64,000 nt of DNA from Tomitella biformata AHU 1821 (GTDB taxonomy: Bacteria > Actinomycetota > Actinomycetes > Mycobacteriales > Mycobacteriaceae), in the NCBI RefSeq assembly GCF_000524475.1, contig NZ_BAVQ01000009.1:62001-126000 (forward strand), in the 5' to 3' direction. The notes beneath the pieces are model-generated. The model had not been told where the DNA came from and searched no databases. It saw only the letters and a list, made by a program, of their open reading frames with translations. Made by a program: the position numbers and the translations under genes. This document shows, in pieces, positions 43,609 through 52,152 of the stretch. Positions within the stretch are counted from its first letter, which is position 1. Every line of letters begins with the position of its first letter.

Positions 43609-44652
43609 TCAGAACTCGATCTCGATTGGACCCGAATCTGGACGGGATTGGCACCCGAGTACGAATCCATCGGCTATATCCGCAGGATCTAAAATGTCCG
43701 AATTTGCCATCACAACCTTGCCCGACACCACAGTGCACGCGCAGGAACCGCATTCCCCCGATCTGCAGGAGTACGGAACGTCGACACCCCGATCCAGGAG
43801 CACATCGACGAGAGTTCGGCTGACTGGCCAGCCGAACTGGTGAGATTCTCCATCCAAGTGCACTACCGTATCGACCATGGAGTCGGAACCATCATCTGAG
43901 ATCGATCGGGGCGATTCAAAGGGGTCGCCTGAAATCGACACGAAGACTTCCTGATGCTGATTTTCCTGCGGCACCCCCGCAGATCGAAGTCCCACACTCA
44001 CCGCAGTCATGAATGGCGCTGGGCCGCAGACGAAGGTTTCGCACGACATACTCCCCGCCGCCAGCGCAGCGATCTTCTCGCTCGAGGGAAAACCATGCAC
44101 ATCGTCAAACCAGTAATGCACCTTCAGCCGGCACTCGAAGTCTCGGGCATAATCCTCGAGCTCTCGACGGAAGATAACCGAGTCGCTATCACGATTGGCA
44201 TAAAACAACACCACCGAAGAGTCGGCTCGGAGCAAGGCGGTCTTCAGAATCGAGATGATCGGTGTGATGCCACTACCTGCGGCGAAGAGCAACAGGTCAC
44301 TCTTGCGCTCCGACGGAGTGAACCGACCCGATGGCGGCAGCACAGTGATCGTGCTCCCAGGTGTCACATTGTCACACAACCAGTTGGACCCATATCCGCC
44401 CGCTGTGCGCTTCACGGTCACCTTTAGATCTTCATCGATGTCGGGGCTACTCGACAACGAGTACGACCGGGCGACGTGCCCCGTGCGGTCACTCGGGATA
44501 CGGACAGTCAAGAACTGACCTGGCCGGTAGGTGAAGAGCTCGCGAGATCCCTCCGGCTTCTGCAGTACGATCGACTTCGAATCCGAGGTTTCTTCAATAA
44601 CATCGGTAACGGTCAGTTCGTGCCCGATAACGGCTGTTCGTGTGGTATTCAC
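43609..44652 (-). CDS. KshB-like ferredoxin reductase (FNR plus [2Fe-2S])
   Basis: 347 residues. FAD-binding RSYSLSSSP at about 62-70, FNR-type NAD-binding LLFAAGSGITPIISILKTAL at about 118-137 and CGPAPFM at about 208, and a C-terminal plant-type [2Fe-2S] ferredoxin with CRSGECGSCAC and a last Cys in VLGCQS. Length and order (FAD, NAD, ferredoxin) equal KshB, the reductase partner of KshA. It is the only Rieske-type reductase in the window, so it probably serves the oxygenase at 36617-37660. GTG 44652 is the start; the ribosome site is weak. Confidence 0.9.
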   Translation of the reverse strand: MNTTRTAVIGHELTVTDVIEETSDSKSIVLQKPEGSRELFTYRPGQFLTVRIPSDRTGHVARSYSLSSSPDIDEDLKVTVKRTAGGYGSNWLCDNVTPGSTITVLPPSGRFTPSERKSDLLLFAAGSGITPIISILKTALLRADSSVVLFYANRDSDSVIFRRELEDYARDFECRLKVHYWFDDVHGFPSSEKIAALAAGSMSCETFVCGPAPFMTAVSVGLRSAGVPQENQHQEVFVSISGDPFESPRSISDDGSDSMVDTVVHLDGESHQFGWPVSRTLVDVLLDRGVDVPYSCRSGECGSCACTVVSGKVVMANSDILDPADIADGFVLGCQSRPDSGPIEIEF

Positions 44653-45002
44653 TTCCAGTCGCCTACGCTCTCCGGTAGTTACGTTGCATCGGTGAATTCA
44701 GAATTCGCTGACCGTCCATACACGCACATCGATTAAAACTGTTCACCATCGGCACCTTTCTTCACCATTGGGACCGAATTTCCCCAGCCTTGCCCGCACG
44801 CGATCCCGGCGACAAAATCGGGCTTTTGTTCGAGCATTCTCATAGTTGGTTCCTTCGTCCTTGATTCGGCCAGAAGACCCTCTTGCTCGTTATTCGCTGT
44901 ATCGCTGGCCCCTGAGGGGTTAGTGACTGAGCCGAGGAGAACCGCGACGGCGTATCGGGCGAGCGAGGATTTTCGATTCGTTTCCTCGCGGCGCTCGGAT
45001 GC
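44653..45002. other. gap between BVMO3 and the reductase gene
   Basis: 350 bases without a recognisable gene. It contains a small CCCC-TGA-GGGG hairpin at about 44911-44921 that could weaken readthrough from the BVMO3 operon, and no copy of the six-site operator. Whether the reductase gene has its own promoter is not visible. Confidence 0.45.
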
Positions 45003-46673
45003 TCACTCGAAAGACCGCTGCCCCGATGGCAGAGACACCCGCTGCTTCTTTTCGAATTCTGCGTACCCATGATCTGTAGCGCGGATGCACCAGTTGGAGT
45101 ACCGCTCGAATCCGCCGACGTACATCAGCAGTACTCGCGGCTTGCCTGGAATGTTCGCGCCCGTGTACCAGGAGTCGGTCTTCGCATGCATCGTGCGAGC
45201 AGCGACCGTGTCCAACTCGCTGGCCCACGCCTCCTCCTGGGCGTGGGTGGCACCGAAACGTGAGATCTGATTGTCCTCGAGGTATTCGATGGCCCGCAGG
45301 ATCCAGTCGACCTGCCATTCGCCCGTGGTGATCATCTGTGCCTGGACCGACGGGCTACCGGGACCATGCACCATGAACAGGTTCGGCAAGCCCGCGGTCA
45401 TCAAACCGAACACAGTCTTCGGACCGTCGGCCCATCTGTCGGCGAGGCGTACACCGTCAAGCCCGGTCGCGTTCATATTCAGCATCGAGCCGGTCATCGC
45501 GTCGAAGCCGGTGGCAAAGATGATCACGTCGAGCTCGTACTCGGAATCGGTTGTGCGAAGCCCTGATTCGGTAATCTCCTCGATAGTGTCCGCCCGCACG
45601 TCGACCAGTTTCACATTGTCCCGATTGAACGTCTCGTAGTAGCCGGAGTCCTGGCAGATCCGCTTGCCGCCGATCGGATAGGTCTTCGGGCACAGAAGTT
45701 CGGCGGTCCCCGGGTCATCTACGATGGCCCGGATCTTGTTTCGCACGAACTCGGCGAGAATCGCATTCGCCTCCAGATCGGTGGAGGTGTCAGTGAATGT
45801 GCGGATGAATTCGAGTCCATTCCGGGCATTCCACGCGCGCTCCATTACCTCTTCGCGCTCTACTTCGGTGTAGTCGAAGATCGAACGCTGCTCGGCGACA
45901 CTACTCATCAACACGGCACCGTGGGTTTTCAACACTTGCTTGCGCCGCTGGGTGTAGTTGGCTTTCCAGTCCTGCACGTATTCCGGATCCAACTCCCGGT
46001 TGAGCGAGGGAAGGCTGAAGTTCGGGGTCCGCTGAAAAACGGTGAGTTGGTCGGCGAGCGCGGCCACCTCTGGGGCGAGCTGGATGCCGGTGGAGCCGGT
46101 CCCGATCAGGCCCACGCGCTTACCAGCGAGTTCGACGCCCTCCTTAGGCCACCGCGAGGTGTGGTAGGCCTCGCCGTGAAAGCTGTCCAGGCCGGGCCAG
46201 TCGGGGACATTGGAGACGTCCAGGCTGCCGGTGGCCGCGATTACGTACTTGGCGACGAATCGCTCGCCCAATGCGGTGCCAACGTGCCATTCGTCCGCAG
46301 CATCGTCGAAGGTCAGTTCATTGACACGAGTCTCGAACCGGATGTTCTCGCGCAGGTCGAAACGGTCGGCCACGTGGTTGGCGTATGCCTCAAGGTCTGG
46401 CTGCGGCGAGAAGTGCTCCGACCACGTCCACTCCTGCTGGAGGTTCTCGTCGAAGGAGTACGAGTACTGCATGCTCTCGATGTCGACGCGAGCGCCGGGG
46501 TAGCGGTTCCAGTACCAGGTGCCGCCGACGCCGTCGCCGGCCTCCAGGCAGACGACCCGTCGCCCCTGTTGACGGAGACGGTGTAGGGCGTACAACCCGC
46601 TAAATCCCGCGCCGATGACGACGACGTCGAAGGGTTGGTCGGTGCGGTCGGCTGCGGGGGTCGAGGTGGACAT
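45003..46673 (-). CDS. Baeyer-Villiger monooxygenase 3 (CHMO/PAMO-like type)
   Basis: 556 residues. First Rossmann VIGAGFSGLYALHRLR at about 20-35, GGTWYWNRYPGARVDIES at about 49-66, perfect fingerprint FHGEAYHTSRWP (FxGxxxHTxxWP) at about 166-177, and second Rossmann IGTGSTGIQLAPEV at about 190. The compact length and motifs place it with type I cyclohexanone/phenylacetone monooxygenases. FAD/NADPH enzyme forming a lactone from a cyclic ketone. Third gene of the hydrolase-SDR-BVMO3 operon, 75 bases after the SDR gene. Confidence 0.93.
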   Translation of the reverse strand: MSTSTPAADRTDQPFDVVVIGAGFSGLYALHRLRQQGRRVVCLEAGDGVGGTWYWNRYPGARVDIESMQYSYSFDENLQQEWTWSEHFSPQPDLEAYANHVADRFDLRENIRFETRVNELTFDDAADEWHVGTALGERFVAKYVIAATGSLDVSNVPDWPGLDSFHGEAYHTSRWPKEGVELAGKRVGLIGTGSTGIQLAPEVAALADQLTVFQRTPNFSLPSLNRELDPEYVQDWKANYTQRRKQVLKTHGAVLMSSVAEQRSIFDYTEVEREEVMERAWNARNGLEFIRTFTDTSTDLEANAILAEFVRNKIRAIVDDPGTAELLCPKTYPIGGKRICQDSGYYETFNRDNVKLVDVRADTIEEITESGLRTTDSEYELDVIIFATGFDAMTGSMLNMNATGLDGVRLADRWADGPKTVFGLMTAGLPNLFMVHGPGSPSVQAQMITTGEWQVDWILRAIEYLEDNQISRFGATHAQEEAWASELDTVAARTMHAKTDSWYTGANIPGKPRVLLMYVGGFERYSNWCIRATDHGYAEFEKKQRVSLPSGQRSFE

Positions 46674-46748
46674 GTTCCTCCAAAAATTAGAATCTGTATC
46701 TGCGACGTGGCGTGGTCGGGTGCACGGGCCGGTGCGGCGTGGACACCG

Positions 46749-47474
46749 CTACCCCAGCACGGAGCCGCCGTCGGCGATGACGTCGGTGCCATTGACGAAT
46801 GATGCATCGTCCGAGGCGAGGAATACTACGACGTTCGCGGTCTCTTGCGGGTCTGCCTGACGTTTCAGACCGGTCGGGGCATCGGCGGCCGCGGTCGTCG
46901 GCGACATGCTGGTCCGGATGTTGCCGGGAAGAACTGCGTTTACCCGGATGTTCGACGGCGCGAGCTCGATCGCAGCAGTCCTCGTCAATCCACGGAGGGC
47001 CCACTTCGACATGCTGTACGCGCCGTGCGCCGGGTATGACGTGGTTCCGGCGAGCGACGATACGTTCACGATCGAGCCGCCGTTCCGAGCGCGCATGGCG
47101 GGGATGACGGCCTGGATGCCGAGGAACGGTCCGTGCAGGTTGACGTCGAGGACCTTGTCGAGGTCGGCGACCGTCTCGTCCTCCAGCAGCTGCCTGCGGT
47201 AGATCCCCGCATTGTTGACGAGGATGTCAAGCCCGCCGAAGGTCGACGTCGCCAATGCTACGGCGTCAGCCCAGTCAGCCTGGTCCGTCACGTCGAGGCG
47301 TGTGTAGACGACGGACTTGCCGAGGTCGCCGGCGAGGGCCTTTCCCTCATCGTCGAGAACGTCGCCGACCACGACCGAGCAGCCTTCGCGTGACAGCGTC
47401 CGAACGATCTGTTCGCCCTGCCCGCGTGCGCCACCGGTAACGATTGCGACCCTTCCCTCAAAGCGATTCCGCAT
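46749..47474 (-). CDS. short-chain dehydrogenase/reductase (hydroxysteroid-dehydrogenase-like)
   Basis: 241 residues. TGGARGQGEQ at about 13-22, NNAG at about 88-91, catalytic Ser in NVSSLAGTTS and YSMSK at about 151-155. The GGARGQG motif and NLHGPFLGIQAVIPAM are frequent in 3alpha/20beta-hydroxysteroid and cyclic-alcohol dehydrogenases. It probably oxidises an alcohol to the ketone used by BVMO3. ATG 47474 has TGGAG five bases upstream; the much longer open frame upstream overlaps the hydrolase gene. Confidence 0.88.
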   Translation of the reverse strand: MRNRFEGRVAIVTGGARGQGEQIVRTLSREGCSVVVGDVLDDEGKALAGDLGKSVVYTRLDVTDQADWADAVALATSTFGGLDILVNNAGIYRRQLLEDETVADLDKVLDVNLHGPFLGIQAVIPAMRARNGGSIVNVSSLAGTTSYPAHGAYSMSKWALRGLTRTAAIELAPSNIRVNAVLPGNIRTSMSPTTAAADAPTGLKRQADPQETANVVVFLASDDASFVNGTDVIADGGSVLG

Positions 47475-47500
47475 GATTCTCCAATTTCGGTGCTCATGGT

Positions 47501-48442
47501 TCAGCTGTTCAGCGCTCGCCGGATGGCGGCTGTGTAGTCGGCGTCGATCCGCTGGGAGATCGCAGTCTGCGGGAACACTCCCGACGATCCGTGGAAGGTC
47601 CCGGGGGAGAGCCGCAGTTCGGTGGGCACACCGGCCTGCGTCAATCGTTGTGCATAGTCGATTCCCTCGTCGCGGAGAGGGTCGTATGAAGAAACCGTGA
47701 TGTAGGCCGGGGGTAGCCCGGCGAGATCGCGTGCGCGCGCGGGTGCGGCGTACTTCGACGTCTGTTCTCGGTCGGCGTCTCCCCCGAGGTAGTGGTGCCA
47801 ACTGTCGATTGAGTTCTGTCGGTTCCACAGCGGGGATTCGGTGTACTCGGTCGCCGAGACGGTGAGCAGGCGGTCGTCGAGGACCGGCGAGTCCAGCGCC
47901 TGAAAACAGACAGCGGGACCGCCAATATCGCGTGCCTTGAGCGCGACTGCCGCGGCGAGCCCGGCACCGGCGCTGATCCCGGCGACGACAATTTTGGCTG
48001 GGTCGATCCCGAGGTCATTATCTCCGGCGATCCAAGTCAGAGCGCTGAAGCAGTCGTCGAACGGTGTCGGGAACGGGTGCTCGGGAGCGAGGCGATAGTT
48101 CACCGACACCACCACCGCGTCGAGATCTGCAGCGAGTGCCGATGGAACTCGGACATCGGTGCTGGCGTCGCCGAAGACAAATCCTCCACCGTGAAAGTAA
48201 GCGATAGCGGGGAGCTGCTGTTCGGTGCGCCGCTCCGGCCTGAACACGACGAGTTCGATGTCCGATCCGTCAGCTGCCGACGCTGTTCGACGGTCCACCA
48301 CGATGCCTGCGGGCACAGTGGCCATCGGGTCACCCACGCGCATCGAGCGAACGACCGCGCGGGCCGTCCCGGGGTCAGAGACGTCGAGACGCGGGATGAA
48401 TCCCATCATCGGCAGGTACTCGGGGTCGACGGCGTATGACAT
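47501..48442 (-). CDS. HSL-type alpha/beta hydrolase, candidate lactone hydrolase 2
   Basis: 313 residues. HGGGFVFG oxyanion motif at about 83-90, nucleophile elbow GISAGAG (Ser at about 157), Asp in SYDPLRDE at about 255 and His in TFHGSSG at about 285. Same esterase family as the hydrolase at 8673-9536, but only distantly similar to it. First gene in an operon with an SDR and BVMO3, which makes lactone hydrolysis the most economical role. AAGGAGG gives a strong start at ATG 48442; promoter F lies about 95 bases upstream. Confidence 0.88.
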   Translation of the reverse strand: MSYAVDPEYLPMMGFIPRLDVSDPGTARAVVRSMRVGDPMATVPAGIVVDRRTASAADGSDIELVVFRPERRTEQQLPAIAYFHGGGFVFGDASTDVRVPSALAADLDAVVVSVNYRLAPEHPFPTPFDDCFSALTWIAGDNDLGIDPAKIVVAGISAGAGLAAAVALKARDIGGPAVCFQALDSPVLDDRLLTVSATEYTESPLWNRQNSIDSWHHYLGGDADREQTSKYAAPARARDLAGLPPAYITVSSYDPLRDEGIDYAQRLTQAGVPTELRLSPGTFHGSSGVFPQTAISQRIDADYTAAIRRALNS

Positions 48443-48536
48443 CGATTCCTCCTTGTGCAAGGCGTGAATGCCACCGGCCGCCTCGGACTCGCACGGTTTG
48501 ACGTGACAGCAGTCACTATGTTTGACCGCTAGGAGC

Positions 48537-48565
48537 ACTGTAGCCATTGGCTACTTTTTCGTCAA
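48537..48565 (-). promoter_or_regulatory. promoter/operator F of the hydrolase-SDR-BVMO3 operon
   Basis: Minus strand: -35 TTGACG (48565-48560), 17-base spacer, -10 TACAGT (48542-48537). Core GTAGCCATTGGCTAC at 48540-48554 is a perfect GTAGCC-N3-GGCTAC palindrome and served as the reference for finding the other five. Confidence 0.82.
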
Positions 48566-48924
48566 CTGGCGCACCCCGGCATTCTCGGAGCCCAGCCAGG
48601 AAGACCCAGATGGCGCTGGCATGCGGACACCACATCAGACACAAGACGTCGAGGCCAGTCCTCACAACGAGGGCTAAATGAGATTCCCCCAAGGACTTCG
48701 TCCAGGGACGGTGCTCCATTAATGGTCTTCTGCGGCAATACCTTCCGAGGGGCACAGACAAATCGCGCGGAGTTTCTCGGGACCTCGAGGTTGCCCCACT
48801 CGCGCTCCGCTCGCGAACTGAAATGTCCTTATCGTACCGATTCGAGCGTTGCCTTGGGTGCGCCGCTCCGGCATCACCCGCACCATCGGGAACGCTGACC
48901 CCTGCAGTCGCTCCGCCGCCGATC
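48566..48924. other. intergenic stretch at the right edge of the island
   Basis: About 360 bases without a recognisable gene, RNA or repeat. Beyond it base composition and gene content return to the ordinary chromosomal style, so it probably marks the end of the catabolic island. Confidence 0.45.
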
Positions 48925-49617
48925 TCACGCCTCCAACTGGCCCGCGATCTGCTGCTCGAGCTCCGCGCACGCCGCCGTCGGCATGACGATGAGCCCGTCG
49001 AGCTCCCGACGGGCCCGGCGGTAGGCGTTCTGCCGCTCCTGCGGCGTGGCCGCCTCGTCGATGGCCAGACGCAGCAGATTCTGCGCCCGGGCGAGTCGGG
49101 ACTGCTCGGCGAGGTCGAAGCCCCCGCGTCGCCGGCGGCGGGCCTCGGTCTCGGCGATGTCGAACGCGACGGCGTAGTCGTGCACGGCGTCGCGGTACCG
49201 CGTCTGCGCGGCGTCATCGTCGAGCAGCGCGTCGGGCTCGTCGGGGCGCAGCAGGTCGGCATGGCGCTTGGCCTTGTGGAACTCGACGGTCAGCGGCTCG
49301 CGCATGTCGATCATCATGGGGTAGTCCAGCAGCGTGACTAGCTCGGTCTCGTAGGCGAACCAGCGCACATCGGTCTGGATGTGCTCGTCGACGGTCTTGG
49401 CGATATCGCGACGTTGGGCCTGCTCGTCCTTGCGCGTCAGCGCCTTCGACTGGGCCACTGCGACCTTGGTCTGCTGCTTGGCGAGGTACCGCTCCTGCCG
49501 CCGGTCCGCACGCCGGCGGTTGGCCGCGCCGATCCCCTTGGCCACGCCGCCGACGCTGCCGCCGAAGACGAACACCAGCCACCAGTACTGCCCGACGAAC
49601 TGAAAGAATGCATCCAC
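48925..49617 (-). CDS. conserved hypothetical protein with one membrane segment
   Basis: 230 residues. One hydrophobic segment at about residues 9-29 (QYWWLVFVFGGSVGGVAKGIG), followed by a basic Arg/Lys-rich stretch and a long, mostly helical, charged cytoplasmic domain rich in Arg, Glu and Ala. No known domain was recognised. GTG at 49617 is the only reasonable start before the divergent TetR gene. Similar small membrane-anchored proteins occur in many Mycobacteriales; role unknown. Confidence 0.65.
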   Translation of the reverse strand: MDAFFQFVGQYWWLVFVFGGSVGGVAKGIGAANRRRADRRQERYLAKQQTKVAVAQSKALTRKDEQAQRRDIAKTVDEHIQTDVRWFAYETELVTLLDYPMMIDMREPLTVEFHKAKRHADLLRPDEPDALLDDDAAQTRYRDAVHDYAVAFDIAETEARRRRRGGFDLAEQSRLARAQNLLRLAIDEAATPQERQNAYRRARRELDGLIVMPTAACAELEQQIAGQLEA

Positions 49618-49721
49618 CGCACCATGTTCCCACCAAGAGTGCCTCGCTGCGCCACGATTATCGACGGACCATGATCCATCTCAGCTCGTAAGATCAGGCC
49701 GAACTGAGGAGGAGACCCCCG

Positions 49722-50357
49722 ATGGCGTCGATAACGCGTATGGCCAAGGGCGGCGGGCGTCGTGACCGTCGGGGCGAAGTCGAGGATCGACTGCTGGCAT
49801 CGCTCAACCAATTGACCGCGGAAGGCGTGAGCTTCACCGAGATGAGCGTCGCGCGGCTAGCCGCCGGCGCCGGGGTCTCGAGAGCGACGTTCTACGTCTA
49901 CTTCGCCGACAAGGGTGCGCTGATTGTGCGCCTCACCCAACGGGCGGCCGCGCAATTGCAGGCGCCCGCCGGATTGCTGTCGAGCCTGGCCGCAGCGGAT
50001 ACCGATCCGGCCGGCCTGCGTGCCGCGATCGGCCAAATTGTCGAGCTTTACCGAGCCAACGCGGCCGTATATGCCGCGCTCACCGAGTCCGCGCGCTATG
50101 ACTCCGCGGCCCGTGCGGTGCTCGACGGCGCGGTCAACGGCATTATCGCCGTCACCGCGCAACGCCTTCGGGCATTGCAAGAAGCCGGGCTGGCGGCATC
50201 GGGTCCCGCCGACGAGATCGCCGCCGCCATGGTGTGGATGGTAGAGCGGATGTGCCACCAGTTACCGCCTGACGCAGATCCCGCCACCGTGGGCCGAACC
50301 ACGGAAGCCCTCGCCGTGATCGCGTGGCAGACGATCTTCGCAGGATCTCAAAAATAA
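49722..50357 (+). CDS. TetR-family transcriptional regulator
   Basis: 211 residues. Canonical N-terminal HTH at about 17-65 (EDRLLASLNQLTAEGVSFTEMSVARLAAGAGVSRATFYVYFADKGAL) and a helical ligand domain ending with WMVERMCHQLP. GGAGGAG precedes ATG 49722. It is followed after about 80 bases by an MpaB-like oxygenase gene on the same strand, which it probably regulates along with itself. It belongs to the common short TetR type, unlike the long regulator at 38073. Confidence 0.88.
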   Translation: MASITRMAKGGGRRDRRGEVEDRLLASLNQLTAEGVSFTEMSVARLAAGAGVSRATFYVYFADKGALIVRLTQRAAAQLQAPAGLLSSLAAADTDPAGLRAAIGQIVELYRANAAVYAALTESARYDSAARAVLDGAVNGIIAVTAQRLRALQEAGLAASGPADEIAAAMVWMVERMCHQLPPDADPATVGRTTEALAVIAWQTIFAGSQK

Positions 50358-50437
50358 GTCAGACATGGTGTCTATACACACCGCCCGGATTGGTCTACGG
50401 TTCGGTGAGCACGCTCACCAACTGGAGGCTTCCCGCG

Positions 50438-51643
50438 ATGACCCCGACGTCGAGACCCGAACCCGCCGACCGCGGCCCCCTGACCCGGTTTAGAAATCGC
50501 GAGCAGGCCGACGCGAGATTCGGAGCCAGCTTGGTCACGAGGCTCGAGGCGGGGTTCTGGGAGACCGACACCCTCGCCGATGACGTGGTCGCGTGTTTCG
50601 CCGACCTGCCCGGGCGCACCGGGTGGCAGATGCTCGAGTCCGCGATCACCCGCGGTATCGACCAGGTGCCCGACGCGCCCCCACCCCTGATCGCCCTCTT
50701 CGAGCAGGCCGCGACAGTCCCCGCCTGGGTCGATTGGGAGCAGATGGAGACCGGACGCATCGCGTATCTGCGTCCGGGGCTGCTGACGGGCCTGGGCCTG
50801 GGCTGCGCGTCGTTGGCCGCGGGCTACCGGTCCGGCGCCGGGGTCAAGCCGCTGGTGTATACCGGTCGCATCGTGAACAAGGCGGGCGTCCGGCTGCGGG
50901 AGACCGGTCGGTGGATCCATGCCGTCACCACCCCGGGCGGGATGCGGCCCGGGGGTGCGGGTTTCGCCGCCACCCTGAAGGTCCGGCTCGTGCACGCCAT
51001 GGTGCGACGACGCCTCCAGACCTCGCCCGACTGGCAGTGGGATGACTGGGGCGCACCGCTCAACGACTCGGACCTCGTCCACGGGATCGTCGGCGAGTTC
51101 AGCACCGTCATGATCGACGCGGTGGTCGACGCGGGCATCCACTATTCGCAGGCCGAGCGCGAAGCTATGCACCACCTATGGCGCTATATAGGCCATGTCC
51201 TCGGTGTGCCGGCGGATCTATTGCCGGACAGCGAGGCGCGCGCATTGGCGATCGTGGGCGCACTCGACCTCACCGAGTCCGCACCCGATGACGATTCCAC
51301 GCTGTTGGTGCACGCCCTGATCAACGACGGCCTGATCCCAGCCCTGCCGCTACCTGCCGGAGTCAAGGCGAGGTGCACGCCGGTGATCACCACGGTGCTC
51401 TATGGACTCACGCGCCGCTGGGCCGGTCCGGAGCTGGCCGCACAGTTCGACCTGCCGAGTACCCGGACGGGCCACCTGATCCCGTTGATCCGTCCGGCCG
51501 TGCAGGCTCTCGAACTTGCCCGCCGGATCGGGTTGCGGTCGGGCTCGACACTGGCGGCGAAAAGCCATGCACTGGTGGGCCGCACACTCGCAGCGCCCGA
51601 GGCCCCCACCATCCCCGTGGCCGGGATGGTCAACACGGGCTGA
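50438..51643 (+). CDS. MpaB/Lcp-like DUF2236 oxygenase
   Basis: 401 residues, DUF2236. Visible are the conserved LFEQAATVPAWVDWEQ, TGRIVNKAGVRLRETGRWIH and the LVHGIVGEFSTVMIDAV region, with Arg and His residues placed as in latex-clearing protein and MpaB, heme b-binding oxygenases that cleave or oxidise isoprenoid chains. No signal peptide, so probably cytosolic. GGAGG precedes ATG 50438; a longer start at 50324 overlaps the TetR gene. Followed by a MaoC-like gene. Substrate unknown. Confidence 0.78.
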   Translation: MTPTSRPEPADRGPLTRFRNREQADARFGASLVTRLEAGFWETDTLADDVVACFADLPGRTGWQMLESAITRGIDQVPDAPPPLIALFEQAATVPAWVDWEQMETGRIAYLRPGLLTGLGLGCASLAAGYRSGAGVKPLVYTGRIVNKAGVRLRETGRWIHAVTTPGGMRPGGAGFAATLKVRLVHAMVRRRLQTSPDWQWDDWGAPLNDSDLVHGIVGEFSTVMIDAVVDAGIHYSQAEREAMHHLWRYIGHVLGVPADLLPDSEARALAIVGALDLTESAPDDDSTLLVHALINDGLIPALPLPAGVKARCTPVITTVLYGLTRRWAGPELAAQFDLPSTRTGHLIPLIRPAVQALELARRIGLRSGSTLAAKSHALVGRTLAAPEAPTIPVAGMVNTG

Positions 51644-51681
51644 GTGATCGCCCCACGGGAGGGGCGGGACAAGATGAGCCC

Positions 51682-52131
51682 ATGACATTGACCATCTACG
51701 CCGAGGACCTGCGCAAGGGCGCCGCCCACCAGCTCGGCTCGCACACCGTCACCGAGGCCGAGCTCGTCGAGTTTGCCGCCCAGTGGGACCCACAGGGCTT
51801 CCATATCGACCGCAGCGTGGCGGACGCCGGCCAATTCGGCGGGCTCATCGCGAGCGGCATCCACACCCTCGCCATCTACCAGCGGCTCAGCGTCGTCGGC
51901 ATATTCGACGACTGGGCCGTGATCGCCGGCCGGGAGCTGCGCTCGGTGCGATTCTTGCGTCCGGTACGGCCGGGCGATGCCCTGACCGGGACCGTCGTCA
52001 TCGAGGACATCGTGTTCGACGACCGCGCCCGCGCGCTGGTGACCACCTCCGCCGAGCTGGTCGACGGCGCGGGCGACCGGGTCCTCAGCCTGCTCATGGA
52101 CGCCTACGTGCACGCCCGGCCGAGCACCTGA
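51682..52131 (+). CDS. MaoC-like hot-dog dehydratase
   Basis: 149 residues, single hot-dog fold. The hydratase-2-like motif FAAQWDPQGFHID (Asp and His) at about residues 31-43 and the GGLIASGIHTLA segment at about 53-64 match R-specific enoyl-CoA hydratases of the MaoC family. It would hydrate trans-2-enoyl-CoA or, without CoA, act on a related thioester. It follows the MpaB-like gene after 38 bases. A second catalytic feature (Ser/Asn) cannot be confirmed. Confidence 0.82.
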   Translation: MTLTIYAEDLRKGAAHQLGSHTVTEAELVEFAAQWDPQGFHIDRSVADAGQFGGLIASGIHTLAIYQRLSVVGIFDDWAVIAGRELRSVRFLRPVRPGDALTGTVVIEDIVFDDRARALVTTSAELVDGAGDRVLSLLMDAYVHARPST

Positions 52132-52152
52132 GTCCGGCCGGGCAATACAGCC

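Noticed and set aside
48566-48924. Integration site at the right edge of the island
   Set aside because: No integrase gene, tRNA end or direct repeat matching the left edge could be seen, so an att site is not claimed.
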